DNA of 64,000 bases from Primulina eburnea (GCF_022965805.1 NC_133106.1:35639913-35703912); one strand, 5' to 3'. Counted from the first letter of the stretch, positions 11,118 to 23,392 are shown. Numbers and translations: made by a program. Notes: generated from the letters alone by a model not told the origin.

Positions 11118-14080
11118 GATTAGAACTCGACAGCTATACATCTATACGTTGAATGGATGGTTCTGTGATCAAATATACTAGAGGGCCTTCGGACTTCATC
11201 GAAAATTCACAGTGCTGCAGCATGGTAAAGTTTATATATACTATCTATTTATTTCCATGCATAAATATACTCATTGTACTAAAGTGTAACTCAGAAGCCG
11301 AATCTAGTGTAGAATGCAAGTCGACCGAGAACACAAGGTTGTGTTTGGGCTGAAGAATTCATATCCACCAAAAGGACTCGTTAGATAGAGTTCAAATTAT
11401 TTAATCACAATGCTTTGTGCATGCATACATACATACACAAAATACCCAAATTAAGCACAAGGGATTTGGAACGTGAAATAGAAATCATTTGACTCGAAAC
11501 CAAACCCATCCTAGCATAATAGTTTGTCTAAATGGATTGATGATTTCAAGGAATTCTGAAAGGCGATTGAATGCATCGAACAAGACATTTTACCTCGTGA
11601 AGTAATTCACGGTTGATTCGATGCTGGGTGTGGGGGCACTGCCCACACCATATCAAGGGCCAGGATTTCATTTCAGGAGGGAGGGGGGGCAATTAAAAAA
11701 AAAAATGGTCTGCAGGCACTGTCTGCAGGGGTAGCATGAAATATTCCGTAATTCACGCAGTACATTTGATAACTATCGATGTAGGAATTGTTGTGTAGTA
11801 AGATTTCGTTCTTTGAATTTTTTTGATCAAATCTTCCAAGAAAATGACCAACCATTTCAGATATTTTGTTAGATGAACGACAAGTATATGACATGCGAAT
11901 TCCAAATGCGAGTTTTATAGTGATAATAATTGTGAAACGTAAGGTAGGGTAAGAAGCCAAAACACGCTATCGGCACTTACTATCCCCCAATCATAATCAA
12001 TAGAAAACAAACAAGAAAGCGATTTCGAACAGTATTTGATGATTAAATTGCGGACCCGAAATAAATGAAAACATTGTCTCTTTTGGCCCCCACCACTCCA
12101 AAATTTTATTTTCCAATCTCATCGATCTATTTTTGTAGCCTTCCATTGTGACAAAGACATATAACAACCCTTTTCACAATAAAAATTTTCACTTTATTTT
12201 ATTTTGGTGAGGTAAGTGAACGTTTGGTTAATCATCACGAGCTCGAATGTTTTAATTATTATTTTTTTGTTGAGTTTGTGGCATTAGATTTGTCTATTGT
12301 GATTTATCTGACTAAGGTGGTTTGTAAGTTATTGTTTTGATTTTAAGATTTAACCAGGACGTGGACTCTCGTGTCGTAAAAAAAAGTATCTTGAATAAAT
12401 AAATAATTATTTCGTGCTTATTTCAAATTTTTTTTAAAGATCAAATAGTTTGATCGATCCCATACCTGTGGATAAATCGATGGGCAGGTTCAATTATTTA
12501 AGATTTTGACAAGTATTTTATTTTATACCACCGTGAAATTATTCTTCCATGATCAAAGCAATTTTCAATCCAGGAATTGCTCAACCTGTTGCAAAAAGAC
12601 TTTTGTACATCTTAATTTCATCAATTATTATTTTTGTTTATGATTTTGCCTACAAAACATAAGATCCATTTCTATCAGATCTCAACCAATTTTTTTAAAA
12701 AAATTATTTTAAAGATTTCGATAGATAGTTGTTAGAAATAGAGAATCTGTTTATTTGGAAAAGAGGAATCTCAATAATTTGAGCCTCGAGTTTCTTATAG
12801 AAATGGTATAACGAAACTCTGATAATATAATAATCAAACCTTGTCTCTTAATTTTTTTTATCTAACAAATTACCATTCGTCAAAGTTTTAATGAAAGTTG
12901 TTTATTATCTTGCAGACCATTAAATTAGCATACTAAGTCGCGATTGGCTCGTGAGATGATATAATAAATTAAAACATAAGAATGACACAATTTTTTTTAA
13001 AACTTTTAATTATTGTAAAAGTTTGAACCAATTTTAGGATGATTCTCATTTATCATAAAGTAGGTATCTTGTGAGACGGTCTCACGAATCTTTATCCGTG
13101 AGATGAGTCAACTCTACCAATAATCACAATAAAAAGTGATACATTTAGCATAAAAAATAATAATTTTTAATGGATGACCCAAATAAGAGATCCGTCTCAC
13201 AAAATACGACTCGTGATAGCACCTCAACAAGTTTTTGTCTTTTATCATATTAAATGATGCCTAATAAAATATCTTTTATCTAGCTCGGCCCTTGCATTCA
13301 ATGATCAGATGGACCGAAGACAAACTATAACCTGTTCCAATATTTCACACAAGACCATTGGTATAATTTTAGATTGATTCGAAACTAAACTGAACTAAAA
13401 TCAAAATTATCTTAAAAAAAGTTGAAATCGAAATGATTTTTCAAAAACTTACAACTATAAAACCAGGATTATCTTCAAACCACCTACTGTTATTTTCACG
13501 TTATATTTACTGAAAAAAAATGGAAAAAATGGCTGAGATGAAAGTCCATACTGCTGCTTGTCCTGAAAGTAGAGGGAGATGGAATGATTTTACCTGCATT
13601 TCCCATTAAACCCACACGGCCACACCCGTTGGGGCCCTTTTCTTCCTCGCCACTCTTACTTTCATCATCACAATTATTACTATTAATTTATTTTTAGAAT
13701 CCATGATTCACAAATTTAACAACAATAATACATCTCCAAACTCACAGGACAAGGTTCATTACACTACCAATACATGATTACATTACAAGGGAAGATATGA
13801 TATCACAACCCTCTTCTCCTCCACTTTCTTGTGATCAACAATCAAACAAAATACCATTTCGTACTACCAAGATTCCGGTAATTATTCAAAGGAGATTCAT
13901 CGATTAAATCTAGCGAACCCCCCTCTTCTGCTTGCCTTCCTTTTTTCTTTCCTTTTCTTCAGCATGTTTTTTACTGGGATTATGCTGAACTGGTATCCGT
14001 GAACATAGATTCTTGTTAGGTGGGGGGGGGGGGGGTTCGGTTCTTCTGTTGTGTTTTTTTGCGACAAGAAGGATAACTTA
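11118..14080. other. Intergenic region with one MITE copy and KINB2 leader
   Basis: Nearly 3 kb without a supported gene. It holds a MITE copy at 13061-13239 and, from about 13800, a CT-rich stretch and a 14-G run that likely belong to the KINB2 5' leader. Around 11625-11725 there are short palindromic GC-rich segments of unknown meaning. Confidence 0.55.
13061..13239 (-). mobile_element. MITE-like element, copy 1 of the GTGAGACGGTCTCAC family
   Basis: About 180 bp with the family's palindromic subterminal motif GTGAGACGGTCTCAC at the left end, internal CATAAAAAATAATA and CCAAATAAGAGATCCGTCTCAC, and the AACAAGTTTTTGTC end on the right. It is read in reverse relative to the copies at 31384 and 36486. 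Confidence 0.8.
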
Positions 14081-16964
14081 ATGGGGAATGCTAATGGAAG
14101 GGAAGAGGTTGGAAGTGACGGCCCATCTGAGGTTGAGGATGAGGTTGCTGCTGGTGGTGGTGCGCAGGTTAGCATGGTGGATCAATTTGGTGGGCATGCT
14201 GGTGAGTTAATGGGGCAGTCCCCCCCACCGAGTCCTAGGGCTTCACAATCTCCCTTGATGTTTAGACCACAGGTCTGTGTTTTTTTCCCTTATTCCTCGT
14301 GGATTCTTACTGCGGGAAAAAGCCTTTTTATGTTTCTTGTTATCCCTGGGTAATGAAAACTTGTTCCTAGTTGTTTGTGGAGTGTAAAGATTGGATCTTG
14401 TGTTTGAATCGAGCAAAATCTATGGTTTTGAGAGGTGATGAGAAATTTTATCTCGTGTAGCGTATTATTGATTTCCTTTAGCTTCAAATACTGGGATAGA
14501 TCTGCAGTCTTTGGTGGTTTGATTCATATATCTTTTCCATTGTGAGTAAATATTTTCTTCAAATTTGTGGTTTTGGATAATTTTCGATTTTGATAGGCCC
14601 TGTATGTTAATTGAAATTTGATGGAAAATAATAATTGGCTATTAAGGTTCTTTAATGTTGAAGGCCTTCAATCAAGATAGGTCGTTGTTTTGTGCACAGA
14701 ATTTGGAAGGAATATTATGTGAATAACTGGATATCCTTTCAACGAGTTTCCTTTTTTGAAAGTAACTATACCGTACGAATTTACATCCATCAACTAATGG
14801 CTGCATACAATTCTATCTCAAATTTACAAATACTGTTCGTGATTTTTCTGTCTGTTTCAAACTGGTGCTTGCTATAGCAAAGAAATATCTTTATTTGTTT
14901 TCTTTATTCTCTGTGAGTCCACAGACCCAGCCAAGAATACTGGTTTATAAATGAAACTATGTGGTGTGCAGCTGTTCCATTTAACTGCACAATGTCTACT
15001 TTAAAGAGACCCGTCTTATCTGTAATTTCAGATGCCAGTGCTTCCTTTACAAAAACCCGATGAGTTGCAAATCCCCAACCCTTCTTGGATGCAAGCTAGC
15101 CCGGTGTACGAAGACATGTATAATGAACATGGAGTTCCGACTATGATTACTTGGAGCTATGGAGGCAAGGAAGTTGCTGTGGAGGGGTCATGGAATGACT
15201 GGAAAACCAGGTTAATTTCTTGTTTTGCGTGAGCATTATTAGCTCGATCTTTAATATCTTAAACAAATTCTGAATCCTTTGTCTTTATTCAGTGAGCCGT
15301 TGCAGAGATCAGGGAAAGATTTCACCATCATGAAAGTACTTCCTTCAGGATTTTATCAGTATAGGTTCATTGTTGATGGGCAATGTAGGTATTCCCCTGA
15401 TCTGCCATGTGATCAGGATGAATCTGGGAATGCCTATAACACTTTAGATTTGCAGGTAACTACTGCTTTCTTTTATTGATGCAGACGTTGGAAACTTTTT
15501 ACCTTTTCACAAGAAATAAATTTATGGGAAGGCCTTTAAGTTCAAAGCTTTTGTGGTGCCAAAATGCATTGACTTCTTCCATGAACATGTCTTAGTTAAC
15601 ACTGATCTGTGAATAATTATGCATCCCAACGTGAATGAGCTATTCAAAGATAGATATTGGTGGCTGAACTGTTGGATTACTTTGGGCTTTTCATTTCGCT
15701 TTTCCTTCAGTTGCTTTATTATATGTGTTAGCCTCTCTCGCCTATAATAGGTTTCCAAATCCATTTGAACTTTTGTCGATCTAACATGAAAAATTGAACA
15801 ATTACCGATTTATATATTTGAAAGGAGTAGATGAAGGCGTCGTGCGCTTAGAATTTAAAGTTTTTTAGTATATTTGCTCATCTTCTATACCTTGACCCAC
15901 CTATTTCTGTAGGGAGATGATGAAAAAAGATAATTCTAGTTTACAGTTGCTGATTTCGTATCATTTATATCATATTTTTGCTCCATATTTCTAATTTCTA
16001 GATTTAGACTGTTCCAACTTCCAAATAGCTGTAGGAAATTCTACCCACAAGTGGAATATCTTGTTTATCCGGGCATGCTTCAGTTGGTGGTTAATCAAAT
16101 GGGACTGCATGCTTCGTTCACCTTACACACTAGATAAAAATGGAATCATAGGTATTTTACTAGTGTCCATCGGAAGTTCAGAGTTGATGGAGAATTTTAT
16201 TGCTAAATCTGGAGGAAACCCACCATGGGCGACTTGTAAATATACTGCTTAAAATAAAGTGCCATTGTAAATTTGTGTTTCTGCATCTCTGTGACATGAC
16301 ACTTGTCTTTGCATGGATGTAGAGCATTTATGTTATCTTAGTCTGGCTAGCACAGAAGAATTTAGGAGACTCAGTCACTGGGATATTATACCTCCTTTTA
16401 TTTTGAATTTGCTCCTGTTTTGGTCTTTTATAATGATGTTAATGCAGAGTAAATTTCTGAAATATGAAATGCATGATTTCCTATAGTTTCTTCAAAACAG
16501 ATTCTTTCCATGACAAACCGCCCAACTCAAAATGATGATCTTCAATCATCGGCGGATCATCTTGTGTTTATACCTTACTTTGTCCATTTATGTGGAGTGC
16601 TTCGGTTTGTTTAAATAGGATCTGCAATGTGCTGCAGGATTATGTCCCAGAAGACATTGATGGCATTTCTGGTTTCGAACTGCCTCAATCCCCGGATGCT
16701 AGCTACAACAACACTCAACTCGGTCAAGAGGATTTTGCGAAGGAACCTCCAATGGTTCCTCCCCATCTAAATCTGTCTTTGCTCAACGCTCCATCACCAC
16801 AGTTGGAGATTCCACCTCCTTATTCTAGGCCTCAGCATGTGGTGCTGAATCATCTTTACATGCACAGAGACAGAAGCCGGCCATCGGTGGTAGCACTTGG
16901 TTCTACAACTCGATTCCTATCCAAATATGTCACCGTTGTGCTTTACAAATCCATACAGAGGTAA
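14081..16964 (+). CDS. KINB2: SnRK1 complex beta subunit, KINB2/AKINbeta2 type
   Basis: Four coding exons: 14081-14272, 15032-15210, 15293-15455, 16638-16964; phases 0, 2, 0 fit. Product 286 aa (Arabidopsis KINB2 is about 289). The protein opens MGNANGREE, an N-myristoylation signal that tethers SnRK1 to membranes. The linker [20 protein letters not shown] is characteristic of the KINB1/2 pair. Residues ~100-180 form the AMPK glycogen-binding-like domain ([40 protein letters not shown]). The C-terminal ASC domain, ~205-286, bridges kinase alpha and gamma subunits ([33 protein letters not shown]). It scaffolds the energy-sensing SnRK1 kinase. The leader contains a 14-G run and a short upstream ATG frame at ~13964, which could influence translation. 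Identity is confident; KINB2 versus KINB1 rests on the linker and C-terminus. Confidence 0.92.
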
Positions 16965-18149
16965 AAATTTATGTTAAAACGGACATCGGTTTTCATCTTT
17001 TACTGTAATTGATATAATCGACAGGGACTTGCCAGGCATATTAGTCATGTTTACTTTGTGAACAGACATAAGAGGGAACATTAGAAAAAATATGTTTTGA
17101 CGCGCACTTTCACGGGTCTTATTAGTTTCTCCTCCCTATTTACCACCCTTCTCCCTATTCTTTTGATATTCTGATCCCGAAGAGGTTCTGTTCTCATAGT
17201 TCTTATTATCATCAACCTTGTTGAAACTCTGATGTTTACTTAATTAATTTCGGTGAATCGAAAAATGCCAATTGCCATTACAAATTATTGACACATGAAT
17301 GCACCCAAACCCCAAATGACAATGACATATCACATGGCAGAATAATATTTTAGGGTAACAAGTGTACTCCCATGTGATACTTGGATGGCCAATCCTCTGT
17401 TATCCTGATCTCATCCTCTTATCATCATCTTCTTTTTATCGAGCCTTTCTCATCTTCTTCCTTCATTTTGTCATCCTTCAGTATCGATGGTGGTTTATCC
17501 TCTCTCTGATAAACATATTCACCAAGTTTCTAGCGTTCGAAAACTGCGATCATTTGCAATATCTGCTGTCACAGATTGTATGTACCCCTGCAAGGCATAG
17601 CTCTGCTAATTCAGCTAATACTGATCAAGCAATTTGGCAGCATAGTAATAAACAATTGTCTCCATATCTGTGCGGCAGTCAGAATAATCTGACCAAAGCT
17701 TCAGCTTATGGAACCCTCGTAAGTGTATATGCCAGTTGAGTTTCAATCCTCCATCTCGACTCATTGTCTTTAACTGTTTATATATAAGGTAAATTACCAT
17801 CTGAGTCATTTCCAACATAAACTTTCGAGCTTTGATCCCCTGCTAGTATAATTCGAGTTCAGCGGTTGGCTGCTCCATTGTTTTTTTTTTTGGGCAAAAA
17901 AGTTGCTGATTGAGTCAAGCTTGATGGAGTTGAAGTCGAACTCGGCTCGTTTTCTAAACACGGATAGTTCACAGTAGCGTAGATGGAGAAGAAAGCCGCT
18001 GCAAGCTCATTCATCATCATTCTTTTTCCACGTCTTCTTATCTGTCATGTATGTTAATCTTCCGCCGCCGCGGTTCCTCCATGTTTCCTTTTGTTTCCTC
18101 TCCTTATTCTGACCTCGTGATACAATTTATATATATATATATTTTTTTT

Positions 18150-18178
18150 GTGATATTTGGCTTTCTACCCCACCTGAC

Positions 18179-18213
<35 letters not shown>

Positions 18214-18262
18214 TTGTATATATATTTTTTGTTGTGATATTTGGCTTTCTACCCCACCTGAC
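18150..18262. repeat. 29-bp direct repeat bracketing a (TA)n tract
   Basis: The segment at 18150-18178 (starting GTGATATTTGGCTTTCTACC) recurs exactly at 18234-18262, with TA repeats between and a further TA tract on the left. Confidence 0.9.
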
Positions 18263-18458
18263 AAAATTCCTGAAACGAAGAGTTTGTGGTATCATTGCTA
18301 TTATTTTTTATTTTCTCAAAGCTGTTTTTACTTTATTATTATTATTATTACAAATCTAATAGGGAAATTTTTAAGAGGAAGTTGGTGAAAAATCTCCGAT
18401 CAAAACAATTTTTTGGGTTTATTCTCTACCTACAAAATTGTGGTACTATGTCATACAA

Positions 18459-18512
18459 AATGTGGTACACTTCATGTGGAAATGTGGTATACTTCATGTG
18501 GAAATGTGGTAC
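18459..18512. repeat. 22-bp tandem repeat, ~2.5 units
   Basis: Units at 18459-18480 and 18481-18502 differ at one base, and a third begins at 18503. The core is AATGTGGTAYACTTCATG. Confidence 0.9.
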
Positions 18513-19116
18513 TAAAAAAGTACCCAGAGATTGAACACAAAAAAAATCGATGGCTGAGAACTGAAGGTCAATTTCTCGAATTTTTAATCGATTATCGTAC
18601 TTAATTCAACAAAATAATAATAAAACTTTGTCCTGTTTTATATGATATTGGTCTTTTATATAGTCGAATTTCATTTTTAATTAGTTATCTTTGTACTTTT
18701 AGTAATTTTAGTAATTTTTCTCACAACATCAACGCAACGTTAATGTGGTGCTGAGTCAGCCACTCATATTGAAAAAAGATTAAAATTATCAAAAATTGAA
18801 AAACCGATCTAATCGGGAGGAAAATAGATATAAAATCGAAAAATTCAATGTTCTCTAAAATTAAATTAATTAACCTTAAACAGCGATGAAACAATATTTC
18901 AAGATTCACATCCCTTTAGAATGCCCAAATCGAAACTCGTTTTTGGATTCCCATGCGGTTTTCGCACCTCCATAATAATAATAACAATAATAATAATTGT
19001 TAAAATATATGTGTGTGCCAATCCATGTGTGGTGCAGACCTCATCGTCCTCTTTTCCTGGGGATAAAACTTTTCCTCTGCACGAGTCTTGTGCGTTAAAT
19101 CCCCGGCATGCGATCT

Positions 19117-19208
19117 TCCATAGTAATATTTAGTGGTATTCAAAAAAAGCTGACTAATTACTGTTACCAAACCAACATCCATAGTAATATTTAGTGGTAT
19201 TCAAAAAA
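19117..19208. repeat. 31-bp direct repeat, period 61 bp
   Basis: The segment TCCATAGTAATATTTAGTGG plus the following bases up to an A-run appears at 19117-19147 and 19178-19208 without visible divergence, so the duplication is recent. Confidence 0.9.
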
Positions 19209-19907
19209 GATTTTGATAAATCAATAGAAATTCATTATTTAAAAAAAAAATCATTAAAAGTATGTAAAAACATAGAATCAATAAACCCCTTTAGTTAATA
19301 ATTTTTCCTAACAAAAAGCGCAAAAAAGTATTAAATTTTGATCGATATCTAATTTTATTGATGCTGATGCTATCACATACTATATTTTCATATCACTAAA
19401 ATTAATGTAGTCGATATTAAATGTATGGTTAAAAATGTTCGATGAACTCAAACGTTACGTTAATAGATAATCCACGTCATCGTTCCGTTTCAAACGGTGG
19501 GCGCAACTCGTATGGGTGCCACATCAACTACAGTGAAAGGTGGGGTGTATCCATCAACGCCAGCACATGAAAACGGAGTAAAGAGTCAGCAATGTCCAAT
19601 TTTTGATGATTTCATTAATATTCGACGCCGAGTGTCAATAATACTGCCGACGTGCTCCTTCCATACCACTGTATTTTCCCACTTGTTATATCTTATTGAC
19701 ACCCAATTATACAAATTTTGTTTCATTTCCCTATCTTTTCTGTGTGTCCCCAGACGTCTCTGTCAAGCTCTAGAATACTTCAGATAAGTAATCAGCCATG
19801 GGCAGAGAAGGTATGCAAGTTTAATTTCCACCCACAAGGCTTGTTTTTCTTGAATTTAGTATTGATTGATTTTGGAATTATGTTAATGGATTATACAGGT
19901 GACCACT

Positions 19908-20985
19908 ATGGTACTCGAGGTTGATCTCCAGTGTTCTTCCTGCTACAAGAAGATCAAGAAAATCCTCTGCAAATTTCCCCGTAAGTAGTATTGTCCACCT
20001 TAGTTTTAACGTAAAACATAATGGTAAGATCTGATAAAAGATGCTGCTAATCCGATTGGAGAAGATTTTTAGCTGAGTTTTTCAACGGAATTATTAGGCT
20101 CATCAAAATTCTGGATTAGTTGTGCTGCCATTGTTTTCGATGAGCCTGCCAATCCATTTTTTAATGCTCATTATAAGTGTATGGTTAGATGAGAAAAAAA
20201 TGTAAAATTTGTTTATAAATTGTCTTAAGATCAAAGGCAAATTGATTGAATCTCACAGACTCACAGTCAGATCAAGCGTTGATCTATCAGTGGTTGTTGA
20301 TACTGGCTAAGTTTCTTGAAATATCTGAGTTTTTTTCGTGACTTGTGGAATTCGGACAAGAGAAATTCGGAACCAGGTGTACGATGAAAAGAGGAACACA
20401 GTTACGGTAACTGTGGTGTGCTGCAGCCCGGAGAAATGCCGGGACAAGTTATTTTCCAAAGGCGGTAAGGTTATCAAAAGCATTGAGATCAAAGAGCCCG
20501 CAAAGCCCAAGGAGCCCGAGAAGAAGAAAGAAACCGAGAAACCAAAGGAGCCGGAAAAGCCCAAAGTAATTGTGGTTGAGAAGCCGAAGGAGCCCGAGAA
20601 GCCTAAAGTGGTTGTGGTGGAGCCCGAGAAGCCCAAGCCCGATGGTGGCAAGCCTCAGGATAAGCCCAAAGAAGCTCCGAAAGCAAAGGGACCTGAACCG
20701 GATGCAAAGCCACCTCCTCCTGAACCGGCGAAGTTACAAGCCGCGAATCCGGTAAACGGAACTCCGCCGGTTATTCCGGCAATGGCTTGCTATGGGCCGA
20801 GCTACGACGGGTTTGGTGGCGGATTGCCGTGGTACAATGGGTATGGAATTCCACCGCCGCCGCAACCGAGGTTCGATGGTTATTATGGATACGAATATGG
20901 GTACCCGTATGGTAGGAGCAGCAATTTCAACAGGTGTGACGCATATTTTAGTGAAGAGAACCCGTCAGCTTGCTCAATTATGTGA
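19908..20985 (+). CDS. HMA-domain isoprenylated protein (HIPP, Pi21-like)
   Basis: Coding exons 19908-19980 (in an exon starting at 19899) and 20363-20985, phase 1, with donor GTAAGT. From the ATG at 19908 the product is 231 aa. Residues 1-66 are an HMA fold with metal-binding CxxC (CSSC, residues 9-12) and the typical FPQIRNQVYDEK and TVTVTVVCCSPEK strands. Residues ~75-150 are Lys/Pro/Glu-rich repeats (KPKEPEKPK). The rest is Gly/Tyr/Pro-rich and the protein ends in CSIM, a CaaX farnesylation signal. The family binds heavy metals or acts at membranes; rice Pi21 is a relative affecting blast susceptibility. In relatives an upstream exon encodes MAEK before VTTMVL. Here the preceding exon (to 19810) reads WAEK in this frame, and its only ATG (19798) is out of frame. 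The start used here is therefore a best guess. Confidence 0.82.
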
Positions 20986-21840
20986 TGGTATCAAATATCG
21001 ATCATAAATTTTACGTATTATTATTCAACACAAAATACCATCAGCTGCAAAGATATACATATATATATACATCAATATTATGCTCTTTTGGTTGTAAAAA
21101 ATACACAGAAAATACTGTGATTAAAGCAATAGCTACACTGAGGGTGGATGGTTGATAAATGGTTGTTGTCTCGATGTTTGAATATTTAATAAAAGTTGTC
21201 ATTAATGATTGATTGATGACTTTTGTATTATTTTTCTTTGTCGTTTTTCTATGATTTCTCGATCATTTCATTCCATAAAAAATATATAGTCCAAATCTGA
21301 CGCTTTTCTTTGTTCCAAGTCATTTCCCATTTTAAAATACTACATACTATGTTCATGTGGTTTTCTCCGGTTACAACGAGAAGCTGAGTTGAAATATTTT
21401 AATGGCAGATCATTTCGACTTCAATCCACATATTTCTTAGAGGAAGATTCAGTAACGACTCAAACCTGTCCACTAACATGTGGTTTAAACTGCAAAGACA
21501 GGCAACCAACTAAGTCGTGGGCCTTCAATTGAAAATTGATAAAGATATGATTAAAAGTTAGTTGGGAAAGCATGTTATTCTAAGCGATTTGACTTCAAAA
21601 TTTCATGAAAAATTCACATGATGCCCTATGGAGACAAGTTACAGATCATTTCATAACCATGTTGACTTAAAAAACATTAAACAATAAACTACAACGTTAG
21701 AGCTAGTCAACTTCAAAAGCTCCAAAACCCACAAAACGTGGTAACAAGGTGGCCTACACGTCCACGGGTACCAAAACCCCCGAAATCATGCACCCTCTAT
21801 ATCTATCTATTTCGGCCGTTTCAACTTTAATTCATTCAGC
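20986..21840. other. Intergenic; promoter of the MGNC gene at the right end
   Basis: HIPP 3' UTR and spacer. A TATA-like CTCTATATCTAT lies near 21791-21802, about 40 bases before the ATG at 21841. No gene is seen. Confidence 0.55.
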
Positions 21841-22149
21841 ATGGGGAATTGCATAAGCGCAGGATCCACACTATCCCGCAAGAAGCTCCACCCCTCCCCT
21901 GAAACGCCCTGCAGCGGCAACTTTCCCTTGCCCCAAGAGATTCAGAAACTAATCCCGCAGCTGATGCAGCTCAGTGGCCTGGAAATGAAACAGGGCTCGA
22001 CTGAGGATCACAGTGGAAAGCGAGTAAAGATAGTGGTGACGAAAGAGCAATTAGAGTTGCTGATGAGAAACGCCCCGGCGCTTCGGTCTTTATTGAGGAA
22101 GCTCAAGAAATGGAGACCATGTTTAGATACAATTCCAGAAATACTATAG
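21841..22149 (+). CDS. Short uncharacterised protein with acylation-type N-terminus (MGNC)
   Basis: A single-exon frame of 102 aa starting MGNCISAGS. Gly2 with Cys4 is the usual signature of N-myristoylation plus palmitoylation, so plasma-membrane attachment is expected. The middle reads KRVKIVVTKEQLELLMRNA, a segment found in small plant proteins related to the DUF4228/PADRE group, where a similar VKIVVTKxQLELLL motif is conserved. The C-terminus is basic (LLRKLKKW). There is no membrane segment and no catalytic motif. A TATA-like box stands about 40 bases upstream. Function is unknown; the family assignment is tentative. Confidence 0.65.
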   Translation: MGNCISAGSTLSRKKLHPSPETPCSGNFPLPQEIQKLIPQLMQLSGLEMKQGSTEDHSGKRVKIVVTKEQLELLMRNAPALRSLLRKLKKWRPCLDTIPEIL

Positions 22150-23008
22150 CTGATCAGTTTCTGATCCAAGAAATTAAATGTGCGTCGGCGTCGGTTTTAT
22201 TTGCCGATTTGATCTCTCTAGCTATTCTTCGACTATGGCGGCCTTGCAGCTTGCAACCCAAATTTTCCAAGGGATATATGACGGGAAATTGAGAGGTGTT
22301 TGTGGTCGCCTATGTAAACATTTATCGTTGGACTCACTTTTGAGACCAATGCTATTTGGAAGTCTAAATATACATCTTACAAATTATTACTTATTAAATT
22401 TGTTTTTTATTTTATTTGAAAATCATCTAATTTCCTCCAATATTAATTGGGTCCGCCTGATTTATGACAAGAATTTTATATTATTTGAAGATAGAGAATT
22501 GATATATTAGGATCCAACTGAGGGATGAAGAAATTAAGAAATTATATATCTAAAATTCAACAACGTTAACATTGTCGTTTTTCAATGTAGAGTAAATGTC
22601 GACTGTCCGAAAAAGTTCATCTACGTTTTTGCAACTGATAATTATTAAGGTCCTATCTCACATTATACTAGATCATAAGAACAATAAAACGAATTATTAT
22701 TCTTGAAGATTGGATTAATTAATTGGATTATACTAAAAGTACATCTTATATTTATATCAATATATATATAGTGATATTTTATATTTAATATATCAATTTT
22801 GACAAATCAAATTTTTGTGTTGATTTTTTTTGTGACGTAAGATTTGAATTACAAATATTGATGTACATGTAGTATTATTTTAATTAATTTGTTGAAGCAA
22901 GCATGGTGCAAAGTAATTATCTATTGGAAGATTGATCTCTTGGCATTAGAGGCAAAACAAGACAAGAATAACTGGTTCAGTGAACAAAGGCATATGTACC
23001 ATTAGGTT
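22150..23008. other. Intergenic, AT-rich
   Basis: 3' UTR of the MGNC gene followed by AT-rich spacer. Frames in this stretch lack any family signature; no feature seen. Confidence 0.55.
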
Positions 23009-23392
23009 ATGTACATTTTAGGTCCAAGAATCTTTGCAAATTCCCATTCTCTCTTCAAAAAGCCCTCCCAGATTTTCTTGCAATGCGTCATGCAAAAATA
23101 CCCTCAAGAAACCATGGAAATTTACGGTGTGTTCATGCAATACATATACTTCTTGGCCGCGGCAACGGCGGTATTATTGAGCACGGCGAGTTTCATGATT
23201 TTGGTACCTCAGATTACTACCATTCTTAACTATTTTTGGCCTCTTTTTGTCTCCACGACTGTGGTCTTGGTGGCGATTATTGTCATTGGTCAAATATCAC
23301 CAATCCCTCCAGCGTTTTCGGGTGGTAAAGAAGGTGAAGCGCTCTTGGATTATGTTGCAGGGCAGCCAGAAAGACTCGAGGATTACCATTGA
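23009..23392 (+). CDS. Small two-helix membrane protein, unknown function
   Basis: An uninterrupted frame of 127 aa from the first ATG, or 100 aa from the internal ATG at 23090 (MQKYPQETMEIYG). Two hydrophobic helices are clear: one around IYFLAAATAVLLSTASFMIL and one around FWPLFVSTTVVLVAIIVIG. They are followed by a short polar tail (GGKEGEALLDYVAGQPERLEDYH). The later starts (23090 or the next ATG at 23114) are more natural because the preceding residues look non-conserved. I do not recognise the family. It could be a lineage-restricted membrane peptide; the frame with two well-formed helices argues for a real gene. A CA microsatellite starts right after the stop. Confidence 0.5.
   Translation: MYILGPRIFANSHSLFKKPSQIFLQCVMQKYPQETMEIYGVFMQYIYFLAAATAVLLSTASFMILVPQITTILNYFWPLFVSTTVVLVAIIVIGQISPIPPAFSGGKEGEALLDYVAGQPERLEDYH

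Larger units (their letters stand above)
16965..19797. other. Intergenic region with several small tandem duplications
   Basis: About 2.8 kb between KINB2 and the HIPP gene. It holds the KINB2 3' UTR, TA microsatellites, and small duplications at 18150-18262, 18459-18512 and 19117-19208. No gene is supported; an open frame at 17362-17739 has no recognisable domain. Confidence 0.55.

Noticed and set aside
17362..17739. 125-aa open frame downstream of KINB2
   Set aside because: The first part is hydrophobic low-complexity sequence from CT-rich DNA and the rest has no family pattern. No splice context links it to KINB2.
20307..20651. Antisense Gly/Ser/Phe-rich frame over the HIPP repeats
   Set aside because: Shadow of the Lys-Pro-Glu repeats of the HIPP gene; no independent support.
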